A DNA stretch of 28,182 nucleotides from Deltaproteobacteria bacterium (GCA_016875255.1 VGRU01000019.1:1-28182); one strand, 5' to 3'. Positions 1 through 6,513 are shown, counted from the stretch's first letter. Notes: generated from the sequence alone by a model not told the origin. A program made the numbers and translations.

Positions 1-105
1 GGCCTCGGGGACGTAGTTAAGTTATTTAAGAAAAGAAGATTCAGAGAAAGTTTTTGGGGTCGGGTATGCTATATTGTAATTTATAAAGTATGGCGGTGGC
101 TATAA
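1..105 (+). CDS. 3' end of an unidentified protein gene (partial)
   Basis: Frame 1 is open from the first base of the window to a TAA at 103-105 and gives 34 residues ending in IYKVWRWL. The peptide is basic and aromatic (KKRRFRESFWGR, then a hydrophobic IVIY stretch), which looks like the end of a real protein rather than chance translation. The body of the gene lies left of the window. It could be the tail of a radical-SAM or glycosyltransferase-like enzyme, but that is only an impression and no catalytic motif is visible. Confidence 0.4.
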   Translation, partial: GLGDVVKLFKKRRFRESFWGRVCYIVIYKVWRWL

Positions 106-302
106 TGGAAAGAGTCCAAGACCCGGGCTTCAGGAAGGATGCTATCAAAATTGCAACGGAGTATGACATTGAAGTTTCATATCGGACGACCCAGGAGCCA
201 TTCTTAAGGAGGATAAATAGTCTTGGAGAAGGTGGAATTACAAAAAAGCTCGGCGACGCTGGCCGAGCAAAAATTATCTGGGCACAGCTGATAGGAAGTT
301 GA
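105..302 (+). CDS. Doubtful small hypothetical protein
   Basis: The ATG at 105 overlaps the TAA of the upstream partial frame (TAATG), and the frame runs 65 codons to a TGA at 300-302. An alternative ATG at 90 would overlap the previous gene by 16 bp. The product is mixed and charged and ends IIWAQLIGS. No domain, signal peptide or membrane segment is visible, and no convincing Shine-Dalgarno precedes either ATG. The stop-start overlap is the only positive argument. It may be a decayed gene end or non-coding. Confidence 0.22.
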   Translation: MERVQDPGFRKDAIKIATEYDIEVSYRTTQEPFLRRINSLGEGGITKKLGDAGRAKIIWAQLIGS

Positions 303-353
303 GAAGAGAAATACCACCTACGCAGAGAATTTCATCCTACGAACAACAGAGAT

Positions 354-436
354 GGGGACGTTGGTTCAAATACAACTTCATCCCATCCCACCGAAACCAT
401 TAAGACCTTATTCTTTCTCGCCTTTCAATTGCTACC
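354..436 (-). repeat. Direct repeat R1 (~76-bp family)
   Basis: This is one of three diverged copies (R1 here, R2 at 2391-2473, R3 at 3524-3599), all in the same orientation. R1 and R2 align without gaps from TTGGTT to about 76 bp on, with roughly four of five positions identical by eye. The most constant block is CATCCCACCGAAA. On the minus strand it begins CAATTGAAAGG and ends near GAACCAACG. It overlaps the 3' end of the small ORF at 400-555. Confidence 0.7.
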
Positions 437-555
437 AACATCCCGCATAGCGCAAAGCGCCTGCCTACCGGCAGGCAGGCATGGCGCATAGCGTAAATAC
501 TCAAACCTTCTTCCTGGGCACCCCTTAAATCTTCAAGGGATGCAATCGCTGGCAT
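400..555 (-). CDS. Small ORF interrupted by a palindromic repeat
   Basis: The frame encodes 51 residues starting MPAIASLEDLRGAQEEG, from the ATG at 555-553 to a TAA at 402-400. A strong ribosome-binding site (GGAGGTAACC, 5-nt spacing) precedes the start. The frame lies 49 bp downstream of the GmrSD-like gene on the same strand. A 20-bp palindrome (460-479) lies in frame and encodes CLPVGR, flanked by similar words (ATGCGCCATG and GCGCTATGCG), so the reading frame seems to have absorbed a repeat. Beyond the stop the same frame continues WFRWDG, so the product may be a truncated remnant of a longer protein. Function unknown. Confidence 0.35.
   Translation of the reverse strand: MPAIASLEDLRGAQEEGLSIYAMRHACLPVGRRFALCGMLVAIERRERIRS
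460..479. repeat. 20-bp palindrome, copy 1
   Basis: CCTGCCTACCGGCAGGCAGG is self-complementary except at one central pair. Copies with the consensus CCTGCCTRCCGGYAGGCAGG occur at 17220-17239, 20725-20744 and 23754-23773. Here it lies inside the small ORF on the minus strand. Confidence 0.85.
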
Positions 556-604
556 GGTTACCTCCGGTCATTCTTTGTAACACTAAATAAAGAGCTCCTT
601 AAGG

Positions 605-2371
605 TCACTTCAATGTTTCAAACCCTTTACGAATGATTCCGGCCATTAACTTGCGACGCTCCTCTAAAAACGTCTGATAAGGCATGGTCTCCCATCCTTC
701 AGGCAGGGCATGGGATTCTTGCATATTTTGCCAGTCTTCTAGAGTGAATCTTTTTCTTATCTGAGGCACATATTCTGATGGAGGGGTATCGCTTATGCTC
801 AGATTATCCGGCCATTCGAGTAATGCAAAGTTGGCCATCTGGTTGATCTGTTTTAGATCCTGAATCCCATTTTTTTCTAGCCACGAACGTGGAAATAAAT
901 GGTGACGTTCCAAGGTTTTCTTTTTTGCCTTTAGAGAAGGATCGAGCAACTCTGGAATTCTTTTTTGCGAAAACAGGACGGGAGCTCCCATCTTGTTCTG
1001 TGATGCGATGTAAGCAAACAGTTCCGGATTGCGTGCAGACGAACTATCAAGGCTCGCAGGCAATGTGATGGTCCAATAATCATTCGTCAGTTCGGTTGTC
1101 ATGATATCATTCAGAGCCATGATAAAATCTTCTGCGTCCTTAACATTCTTCAGGCGGTTCAGGTCGCTATCCATGACACTCTCTGGGGAGCTTGTATATC
1201 GCCCCGTCAAACTCGAAGCGAAAAACCATCGCCCAATCAACTTTTGCAAGATATGTTCTGGCACGTTATGGTGAACCCTACCGATGAGGTAGGAAGCGTA
1301 CGTATATAGCAGTGCATTCTGTGATGAAACCATCTCGGCGCTGCGGAAACCCGCCCCAATCAGACAGTTCATGAACTGATGCCAAAAAGTAAGGTTTAAA
1401 ACATGTGCCTGAGCCGCCTTTAGTATAGCAAACTGTTTCTCCCTACATTCTGCGGAAAATTGATCTGTTTCCAAGTCCTTTCCACGCAAAACTTGATAAA
1501 CACTTTTAAGTGGCCCCCGACTAAAGCCAAGGGCAACGGCTACTCTCAGTAACTGGTCTGGATCTACCTGGATGAAGTGATTGAAGGGCGAAGGTGGTGA
1601 AGAAGGGTCCGGGGCTTTACGACATTTTCGACTAAAGTCTTCCAGAGCCTTTCGGCCATCATCCCAGAACACTGAAAGCAACGTCAGGATAAAATCCGCC
1701 TGGTTAAGTTTGACCCCTTCGCTGTTAATGCGTACAAATATATCAGCTACCTGCTCTTCATCAACGGATGGCGCAACCTCAAGCGCCGTGAAGGGATATT
1801 TCTGTATGTCAAAGAGCCTGTCGAGGTTATGACTTATCTGCTCTTCCTCTTGATCAGTCAAGGTTGTCTTGCTGGAAAGGCTCTGTAGAAATCCTCTGAC
1901 GATCTGATAACTTGATTTCCCAGAAGCCCAAAGTTCAGAAATATTCGAAATCCATTCCGGGTCCCGTCTGATTGCAGCATCTGAAACCTCGAATTTTCCA
2001 TCTCGTGGACGGAAGGCAATTTCAATGCGGCGTTCTCGATAGTCCGCATCAAAGACCTTCTTACCTCGAAAGACCGCATAAAGCGAAGTCAGGCGTTGTT
2101 GGCCATCCACAATAAGACGTAACGGGGCTGCGCGTTGCTTGGCATCAACGCCGATCTGTTTTGCACCGTTGGTCCCAGCGTTTTCCCAAAAGAGGAGATA
2201 ACCGACGGGAAACCCACGGTACATTGAATCAAAAAGATCACGTACTTTCGCATTTGACCACACAAAAGGACGCTGAATGTCTGGTAGCCCGATATCACCG
2301 ATCTCGATGTAATGGAGTAATCCACCCAGATCATAATCAACTTTTTTGAAACAAGTCTTCAATTCACTCAT
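605..2371 (-). CDS. DUF262/HNH (GmrSD-type) type IV restriction protein, single chain
   Basis: This 588-residue protein joins an N-terminal DUF262 (GmrS-like) domain to a C-terminal DUF1524 HNH nuclease (GmrD-like). DUF262 signatures are DIQRPFVW at residues 31-38 and DGQQR at 89-93, the ParB/sulfiredoxin-like nucleotide-binding motif. The nuclease motif LERHHLFPRSW begins near residue 488, with paired His490 and His491. Proteins of this type cut DNA carrying modified cytosines, such as glucosylated hydroxymethylcytosine, using NTP hydrolysis, and act as phage defence. Substrate specificity here is inference. The ATG at 2371 follows CAGGGGGCTTT. No methyltransferase is adjacent, as expected of a modification-dependent enzyme. 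Direct repeats R1 and R2 bracket it, suggesting acquisition as a unit. Family certain, activity not proven. Confidence 0.92.
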   Translation of the reverse strand: MSELKTCFKKVDYDLGGLLHYIEIGDIGLPDIQRPFVWSNAKVRDLFDSMYRGFPVGYLLFWENAGTNGAKQIGVDAKQRAAPLRLIVDGQQRLTSLYAVFRGKKVFDADYRERRIEIAFRPRDGKFEVSDAAIRRDPEWISNISELWASGKSSYQIVRGFLQSLSSKTTLTDQEEEQISHNLDRLFDIQKYPFTALEVAPSVDEEQVADIFVRINSEGVKLNQADFILTLLSVFWDDGRKALEDFSRKCRKAPDPSSPPSPFNHFIQVDPDQLLRVAVALGFSRGPLKSVYQVLRGKDLETDQFSAECREKQFAILKAAQAHVLNLTFWHQFMNCLIGAGFRSAEMVSSQNALLYTYASYLIGRVHHNVPEHILQKLIGRWFFASSLTGRYTSSPESVMDSDLNRLKNVKDAEDFIMALNDIMTTELTNDYWTITLPASLDSSSARNPELFAYIASQNKMGAPVLFSQKRIPELLDPSLKAKKKTLERHHLFPRSWLEKNGIQDLKQINQMANFALLEWPDNLSISDTPPSEYVPQIRKRFTLEDWQNMQESHALPEGWETMPYQTFLEERRKLMAGIIRKGFETLK

Positions 2372-2390
2372 AAAGCCCCCTGAATTGAAA

Positions 2391-2473
2391 GGAACATTGG
2401 TTCCAATGCAACTTCATTCCATCCCACCGAAATAATCAAGACCTCATTTCCCTTCACCTTTCAATTACTCCGG
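2391..2473 (-). repeat. Direct repeat R2 (~76-bp family)
   Basis: This copy is closest to R1 (354-436), with about 16 differences over 76 gap-free positions counted by eye. It ends about 20 bp upstream of the GmrSD-like start codon, so it could carry part of that gene's leader. On the minus strand it reads from about GTAATTGAAAGG to GGAACCAATG. Confidence 0.7.
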
Positions 2474-2604
2474 CGTCCTTTCCTCCGGCCACAGTTTACA
2501 CACATTCTTCCGACCCTACTTCAACTTACTCAGAAGCTTGGGGGTCTTGTTTTTTGATGTTCACCTGATCTCCTCTGCTCTGGTCAATTGTTCTCTTTCA
2601 GGCG

Positions 2605-2641
2605 AAAAAAAGCCCATTCTCTTTTTGAGAACGGGCTTTTT
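2605..2641. terminator. Bidirectional intrinsic terminator
   Basis: AAAAAAGCCC, then ATTCTC, a TTTT loop, GAGAAC and GGGCTTTTT form a strong stem with A-rich and T-rich flanks on both sides, so it can terminate transcription either way. It lies 26 bp downstream of the DUF5615 toxin stop (minus strand) and insulates it from the GmrSD-like gene. Outer bases (TCAATTG at 2584-2590 and CAATTG at 2645-2650) could extend the stem. Confidence 0.85.
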
Positions 2642-2666
2642 GAGCAATTGAAAATCATTTCCCATG

Positions 2667-3047
2667 TTACTCTAACCTGATAGGTAAATTCCTATATCTT
2701 GCAGATATCTCATCAACGGTGACAACGACCCCTTCTTCTAATTCTTTCTCCATACTCGAAACGACATCGATAATCCGTGCTGTGAGAAAATCGGGCCTTG
2801 CATTCTCGAAACGTAAACTTATCAGGCTCGGCTTAGGATATCCTCTTAATGCCAGGATCTGTGAAAAATCAAGGTCCTGTGTGATCACCACCCTATTCTG
2901 TTGTTGGGCAAAGAGCAGGACATCTATATCTTTGCTTTTTTGGTCCATGACCTCGGAGACACGAATGATATCCCACCCGTGATTTTTCAATGCCTCCACG
3001 GTCAAGGGGGAGATGTTCATGTTCGCAAGAAATCCAACGTTAGGCAC
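2667..3047 (-). CDS. DUF5615 PIN-like toxin
   Basis: This 126-residue protein matches the DUF5615 (Mut7-C-like, PIN-fold) family. The N-terminus FLANMNIS is followed by a helix and WDIIRVSEV, and then the acidic VITQDLDFSQIL at about residues 54-65. Clustered acidic residues (the DID near residue 41 and the DLD near 59) are expected to bind metal at a nuclease site. It starts with GTG at 3047, preceded by AAGGAG with 6-nt spacing. That Shine-Dalgarno lies inside the DUF433 gene, and the two genes overlap by 8 bp, so translation is probably coupled. DUF433-DUF5615 pairs are predicted type II toxin-antitoxin modules. RNase activity here is inferred. The terminator at 2605-2641 ends the transcript. 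Confidence 0.87.
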   Translation of the reverse strand: MPNVGFLANMNISPLTVEALKNHGWDIIRVSEVMDQKSKDIDVLLFAQQQNRVVITQDLDFSQILALRGYPKPSLISLRFENARPDFLTARIIDVVSSMEKELEEGVVVTVDEISARYRNLPIRLE

Positions 3048-3285
3048 CCGCGACTCCTTTGAACGGAATCGGTTTCACCTTCTCTGAGGAAAGCCAGGCT
3101 GCATACATTAGGGCCTGAGCAACATCTTTCTCTTCAAGTTCCGGATAGGCCTTTAATATTTCGGGGGTTGTCATTCCATTGGCGACGAGTTTAAGAATAA
3201 CTGAAACAGTTATCCTCATCCCCCGAATGGTCGGTTGGCCAAGGCAAATATCCGGATCAATGGTTATACGATCGAGCTCTTTCAT
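3040..3285 (-). CDS. DUF433 antitoxin
   Basis: This 81-residue protein has the DUF433 signature: RITIDPDICLGQPTIRGMRI, then VSVILKLVANGMTTPEIL and a YPELEEKDVAQAL helix. It is a winged-helix-type DNA-binding fold usually paired with DUF5615 toxins, whose operon it should repress. The start is placed at the ATG at 3285 because GAGGAAATAATACCT precedes it. A longer frame back to 3354 would encode an aberrant phenylalanine-rich start. The stop overlaps the toxin start by 8 bp (GTGCCTAA). AT-rich DNA upstream (TATATATTTATAT near 3305-3317) may hold the promoter, but no clear -35 was found. Family assignment is firm; repression is inferred. Confidence 0.88.
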   Translation of the reverse strand: MKELDRITIDPDICLGQPTIRGMRITVSVILKLVANGMTTPEILKAYPELEEKDVAQALMYAAWLSSEKVKPIPFKGVAGA

Positions 3286-3350
3286 AGGTATTATTTCCTC
3301 ATTTCCATATAAATATATACACCAAATTAGAAAAAAAAAGAATTGAACTA

Positions 3351-3500
3351 CCACCAGCTACAAGCTGGTGGATTCTCTACTGACTGAAGTCAGCTAAAGA
3401 CAAAACAAACAGCACAGAAATCCTCACGAGGGGAAATCTAAAAAACCTGCACACAGTGTGCATACTAAAGTCTTCGCCTGAAGGCGAGGGTTTTCCTCCC
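3351..3500. mobile_element. IS200/IS605-like non-autonomous remnant (PATE-like)
   Basis: Four compact hairpins follow one another: CCACCAGCT/AGCTGGTGG (3351-3371, 9-bp stem, 3-nt loop), CTGACT/AGTCAG (3380-3393), TGCACAC/GTGTGCA (3448-3462) and CGCCT/AGGCG (3475-3486). The last is followed by GAGGGTTTTCCTCCCC. IS200/IS605 ends are recognised as subterminal hairpins, and a ~150-bp piece with hairpins at both ends and no transposase is typical of palindrome-associated derivatives. The exact ends, and whether a TnpB guide RNA remnant is present, are not determined. It lies between R3 and the DUF433 gene. Confidence 0.5.
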
Positions 3501-3523
3501 CGAGTGAGACAATAAGATATCCA

Positions 3524-3599
3524 ATGGTACGTTGTTCAAACCTTTCACTTATTTTTCCTTCCAGAAACCTCATCCGCCCTCACCTTTCAATTGTTCTGA
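3524..3599 (-). repeat. Direct repeat R3 (diverged copy)
   Basis: This shares both ends with R1 and R2: on the minus strand it begins CAATTGAAAGGTGAG and ends TTTGAACAACGTACC. The middle is strongly diverged and shorter. It has the same orientation as R1 and R2 and lies between the IS-like remnant and tRNA-Leu. Confidence 0.5.
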
Positions 3600-3649
3600 C
3601 GAAGGGGGCGTTGTTGAAAACATTCACTTGACTTTTAAGGAAATAGAAT

Positions 3650-3737
3650 TGGTGCCGGAGGTCGGAATCGAACCGACACGGGCTTGCGGCCCGCGGGATT
3701 TTGAGTCCCGTGCGTCTACCAGTTTCACCACTCCGGC
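3650..3737 (-). tRNA. tRNA-Leu (anticodon CAA)
   Basis: The acceptor stem GCCGGAG/CTCCGGC, discriminator A and encoded CCA (3650-3652) fit, as does the T-arm GGTTCGATTCC. The anticodon loop CTCAAAA reads CAA and decodes UUG. The 88-nt length with a long variable arm (CGGGCCGCAAGCCCG region) is typical of class II leucine tRNAs. Its 3' end faces the accessory stretch to the left, the usual geometry for islands inserted at tRNA genes, although no duplicated 3' end was found in view. Confidence 0.96.
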
Positions 3738-3746
3738 ACAGACATC

Positions 3747-3775
3747 AATATAAAAAATATTATTATTGAAGTCAA
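3747..3775 (-). promoter_or_regulatory. Promoter of tRNA-Leu
   Basis: On the minus strand, -35 TTGACT (3775-3770), a 17-bp AT-rich spacer and -10 TATATT (3752-3747) lie just upstream of the tRNA 5' end at 3737. It is divergent from the tRNA-Ala promoter. Confidence 0.7.
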
Positions 3776-3818
3776 ATTAAAGGTTGAGGATAAGGTTAAG
3801 GAAATAAAAACCAAATAA

Positions 3819-3848
3819 TTGACAACTTTTCTTTTTGTGTGTTAATCT
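3819..3848 (+). promoter_or_regulatory. Promoter of tRNA-Ala
   Basis: A consensus -35 TTGACA (3819-3824), an 18-bp spacer and -10 TAATCT (3843-3848) lie 16 bp before the tRNA-Ala 5' end. The transcript could continue into the DUF3786 gene. Confidence 0.65.
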
Positions 3849-3864
3849 ATTTTTCAAATCAGGT

Positions 3865-3940
3865 GGGGCTGTAGCTCAGCTGGGAGAGCGCTTGAATGGC
3901 ATTCAAGAGGCCGACGGTTCGATCCCGTTCAGCTCCACCA
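3865..3940 (+). tRNA. tRNA-Ala (anticodon GGC)
   Basis: The acceptor stem GGGGCTG pairs with CAGCTCC (one G-U), with discriminator A and encoded CCA at 3938-3940. The D-arm AGCTCAGCTGGGAGAGC, anticodon loop ATGGCAT (GGC, decoding GCC/GCU) and T-arm GGTTCGATCCC are all standard. It is 76 nt long. Confidence 0.97.
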
Positions 3941-3969
3941 TTTTGCCTCCCCTCAGAACACCTCCTCAA

Positions 3970-4608
3970 ATGAAACAAGAAGGCGCCAATCGACAAATCG
4001 CCGCAGATGCTTTCCATTGGGATAACCTGTCCCAGCTTCGTCCTGCGGATGTCTGTAACCGAACCGATGCCCTATACCATCCGATTGAAGAAGGATATAT
4101 CCTCCCTGTCTATCATCTCAGATATCTGATTACTCCAAAGACAAGAAAAATCGTTAGGGTGGAGTGGAATGATCAAACCGTTGTTGAAAAACTTCATCCT
4201 TTCTTGACTCTTATGGTCCTCGTCTATCTGACTGGAGCCAAAGAGATCAAGCCCGAGAACAGATGGGTGAGCGAAAAGGACCTCAAAGGGGGAAGTAACT
4301 TTTTTCAGGGGCCCCATAGCCTCCAGGTCAGAGAGCTGGAAGTTCTATACGGAAAAGATCCGGAGGCCTTTCTCAAGGCAGGCAGACGACTGGGTGGAAC
4401 CGAAATATTTTATGGGGACAAGGCATTCGTCCTCGAAGTATTCACCAGAATTCCCCTCGCTTACCTCCTCTGGGAGGGAAATGAGGAGTTCCCTCCGAAG
4501 ATCCGGGTCCTGTTCGATTCGACGATCCAGTCACACCTTCCTCTTGATATTATCTGGTGCATGGTCGCTGAAACGAGCCGACGTCTGGCCGAACAGACCG
4601 CTCTTTGA
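3970..4608 (+). CDS. DUF3786 domain protein
   Basis: This 212-residue protein has features I associate with DUF3786, a family common in sulfate reducers and methanogens: an N-terminal segment ending in GYILPVYHLRYLI, a central HPFLTLMVLVYLTGA, then GGSNFFQGPHSL near residue 105, and a C-terminal DIIWCMVAETSRRLAE. The function is unknown. The PLAYLLWEGNEEFPP segment resembles proteins proposed to handle metals or cofactors, which is unproven. The start is set at the ATG at 3970, 30 bp after tRNA-Ala, because upstream codons in the frame belong to the tRNA. No good Shine-Dalgarno is visible, so the start is uncertain. It probably shares a transcript with the tRNA and the reductase 76 bp downstream. 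Confidence 0.75.
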   Translation: MKQEGANRQIAADAFHWDNLSQLRPADVCNRTDALYHPIEEGYILPVYHLRYLITPKTRKIVRVEWNDQTVVEKLHPFLTLMVLVYLTGAKEIKPENRWVSEKDLKGGSNFFQGPHSLQVRELEVLYGKDPEAFLKAGRRLGGTEIFYGDKAFVLEVFTRIPLAYLLWEGNEEFPPKIRVLFDSTIQSHLPLDIIWCMVAETSRRLAEQTAL

Positions 4609-4684
4609 TAATGAGAATTCCAGGTTGATTCCAATGCGGATTCGTGTTAATTCAAATCCTGAAGGTTAAGGAGAGGTCCAGAAG

Positions 4685-5530
4685 ATGGTTGAGAAAAACA
4701 TCTTTCCTAAAAGGCCGCTGGGAAAGACCGGAGAGGAAATTTCCATCCTCGGTTTGGGCGGAGAAGGGATTCTCAGGACCCATGATGAAGAGGAAAGGGC
4801 GGTCTCTCTGATTCGTCGCGCCCTTGAGCTGGGAATCACTTACTTCGAATCGGCCCGGGCCTATGCGAGCAGTGAATCCTACTATGGGATGGCCCTCCAG
4901 GAAAGGCGGAGGGAAATCTTCCTGGCCAGCAAATCGCACGAACGAAGCGGAGACGGAGCCTTAAAGCATCTTGAGGTCACCCTTCAAAACATGAACACCG
5001 ATTTTCTTGATCTCTGGATGATCCACGATGTGAGGTCTTCAAAAGATGTTGAGCAGATCTTCGGGCCGAGAGGGGCAATCAAAGCCCTTGAGGCGGCCAA
5101 ACGGAATAAACTGGTCCGGTTTGTCGGGATCTCCGGACACAGAAACCCGACCATTCTTTCGCGAGCCCTCGATCTCTTTCCCTTTGATGTGGTGCTCTTG
5201 CCTGTTAATCCGGCCGAGCCCCATTACTGGTCTTTTCTCGAAGCGGTCCTTCCAAAAGCTCTGGATAAAGGAATGGGAATTCTGGGAATGAAGACTCTCT
5301 CACGCGGGGTCTGTGCCAAGGTTTTCGGGGATGGATCGATCGAGATGTTTCTCCGTTTTGCCATGACCCAATCGATTTCAGCGGCTGTGGTGGGCTGTGA
5401 AACCATCGATCAATTAGAGATGAATGTCAGGATCGCCCGGTCTTTTCAACCGATGGACCAGCAGGAGCAGAACGTGCTGATCAACAAGGTCAAGCCCTAT
5501 TCACGTGAGCTGATGTATTATAAATTGTAA
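4685..5530 (+). CDS. Aldo/keto reductase family protein with Asp-to-Glu change
   Basis: This 281-residue protein has the NAD(P)-linked (beta/alpha)8 aldo/keto reductase layout: LGKTGEEISILGLGG at the start, FESARAYASSESYYG, FLASKS, LDLWMIHDV, FVGISGH and a C-terminal AAVVGCETIDQLEMN nucleotide-site motif. The catalytic tetrad aligns to Glu55 (normally Asp), Tyr60, Lys83 and His114. The Glu at the first position is unusual. Otherwise the active site looks intact. The substrate cannot be read from sequence. The start ATG at 4685 follows AAGGAGAGG with about 8-nt spacing. Some relatives carry a C-terminal ferredoxin domain; this one lacks it and is near the short end of the family. It follows DUF3786 on the same strand. 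Confidence 0.88.
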   Translation: MVEKNIFPKRPLGKTGEEISILGLGGEGILRTHDEEERAVSLIRRALELGITYFESARAYASSESYYGMALQERRREIFLASKSHERSGDGALKHLEVTLQNMNTDFLDLWMIHDVRSSKDVEQIFGPRGAIKALEAAKRNKLVRFVGISGHRNPTILSRALDLFPFDVVLLPVNPAEPHYWSFLEAVLPKALDKGMGILGMKTLSRGVCAKVFGDGSIEMFLRFAMTQSISAAVVGCETIDQLEMNVRIARSFQPMDQQEQNVLINKVKPYSRELMYYKL

Positions 5531-5560
5531 GGATATGCAAAAAGGCGGACGATTCGGCAA

Positions 5561-5622
5561 GCCCCGTTAGAAATTCCAGTCGTTGCGACTCGAAACCGAG
5601 TGGGGGTTATTTCTAACGGGGC
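5561..5622. repeat. Inverted repeat, 14-bp perfect stem
   Basis: GCCCCGTTAGAAAT (5561-5574) and its exact reverse complement (5609-5622) flank a 34-bp centre holding a smaller hairpin (ACTCG/CGAGT, 5588-5601). It lies 30 bp after the reductase stop. It may act as a transcript end, but there is no T-run. Confidence 0.8.
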
Positions 5623-5636
5623 AAGTATGGAGAGCA

Positions 5637-5764
5637 GAAGGGGCTCGAACGATTGCGCCAGAAAAGGCGCCAACCCCTTCAACAGAAAACCACATTGAAA
5701 TTCCCCCCGAAATACAGCTCCAAAACCTAACCTGGCCAAGCCAGAACCAAACAGGTTTTTGGAG
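5637..5764. repeat. Two further nested hairpins
   Basis: GAAGGGG (5637-5643) pairs with CCCCTTC (5674-5680) and encloses GCGCC/GGCGC (5655-5670). CTCCAAAACCT (5718-5728) pairs with AGGTTTTTGGAG (5753-5764) and encloses CTGG/CCAG (5732-5744). Confidence 0.65.
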
Positions 5765-5940
5765 TTGAATAATTTCGAAATTCGAATATCGGGCGAAGCG
5801 TCCTCTTAGGACCAATCCGAAACAAATTCGAATGTTCAAAATTCAAATTTCTTAAACTGTTTTCGTTTTGAACATTTGAAATTGGGTTATTGGGGATTGT
5901 TTCGAATTTCGGATTTCGTGCTTCGGATTTAAAATCCACT
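5765..5940. repeat. AT-rich word-repeat region in convergent gap
   Basis: Degenerate words of the type TTCGAAATT, AATTCGAA, ATTTCGGATTTCG and GTGCTTCGGATTT recur on both sides of a TTAAACTGTTTTCG centre, with AATGTTCAAAATTCAAATTT on the left matched by GAACATTTGAAATT on the right. A related phrase (TTGTTTCGGATTTCGTGCTT) recurs at 23948-23967. The 491-bp gap 5531-6021 holds no convincing gene. Confidence 0.6.
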
Positions 5941-6021
5941 CGATCTAAAAAACTTTATTGCCATTTTGCGCACAATTTCATTGCTAAGAGACTAAAGTCT
6001 CCGGACACGAACAGACCAACC

Positions 6022-6513
6022 TTATAATGTCTTGAGCATCTCTTCGGCCGCATCCCGGAGGTCGCTATGGCTTGTGGTCATGGCCAGGATATCGAGTTTA
6101 GCTTTGAAGCCCTGTTTCTCTATGGGTGATCTTGCCTCATAAAGAGGTCTCATCGCCTGGATGGCCTCTAAAACCTTCTCCGGATCGGTGTAATCCAGGA
6201 GAAGAGAGAGTGTGCGCCAATCATCGGGCAAACCGTACTGATCCAAATAGTTTTTGACCGCTTCGTTGAACTGCTCCGTGCCATGAAAACGATCGATGTC
6301 TCCCTGAGCCTTCTTATGCTTCTTCGTCCCTTTCTTTCCCATGAAGAGCTTATCCGCCTCCTTTCGATACTTCTTCATCACCCACTCCGACCGACGAGAC
6401 CTCTTCTGTTCTCCGGGAGGTTCTTTCGGGGCATGAGGACTCCGGTCTCTTCTCCGGTCAATCTCCCTCCATGAAATTTTTTCCCTTTCGCCTTCATCGT
6501 CATATTGCGACAT
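6022..6513 (-). CDS. Conserved hypothetical protein downstream of rodZ
   Basis: This 163-residue protein has two parts. Residues 1-70 are highly charged and probably disordered (REIDRRRDRSPHAPKEPPGE, then KKGTKKHKKAQGD). A compact helical domain from about residue 72 contains FNEAVKNYLDQYGLPDDW, LSLLLDYTDPEKVLEAI and a C-terminal KAKLDILAMTTSHSDLRDAA. The second half resembles small helical proteins I associate with deltaproteobacterial genomes, with no assigned function. The start ATG at 6513 is chosen because GAGGGAGGGAAGAGG precedes it; a longer frame to 6579 lacks such a site. It lies 121 bp after rodZ on the same strand, so a link to cell shape or to Era is possible but purely contextual. 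Confidence 0.65.
   Translation of the reverse strand: MSQYDDEGEREKISWREIDRRRDRSPHAPKEPPGEQKRSRRSEWVMKKYRKEADKLFMGKKGTKKHKKAQGDIDRFHGTEQFNEAVKNYLDQYGLPDDWRTLSLLLDYTDPEKVLEAIQAMRPLYEARSPIEKQGFKAKLDILAMTTSHSDLRDAAEEMLKTL

Noticed and set aside
3286..3354. Longer DUF433 protein with a phenylalanine-rich start
   Set aside because: The homologous domain begins at the internal Met, which has its own GAGGA site; the upstream stretch is AT-rich leader DNA.
3351..3500. CRISPR array
   Set aside because: The hairpins differ in sequence and spacing; there is no repeated unit with regular spacers here or elsewhere in the window, and no cas genes.
354..3599. Integron attC sites as an explanation of R1-R3
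   Set aside because: Expected core ends (RYYYAAC and GTTRRRY) and a bulged self-complementary fold were not found; no integrase is present in the window.
3654..3737. tRNA-Leu as an attachment site with a second att copy in view
   Set aside because: No second copy of its 3' end was found in positions 1-3640, so insertion at this tRNA is only a contextual suspicion.
3835..3969. N-terminal extension of the DUF3786 frame
   Set aside because: These codons are tRNA-Ala(GGC) and its promoter region; the tRNA fits all structural rules.
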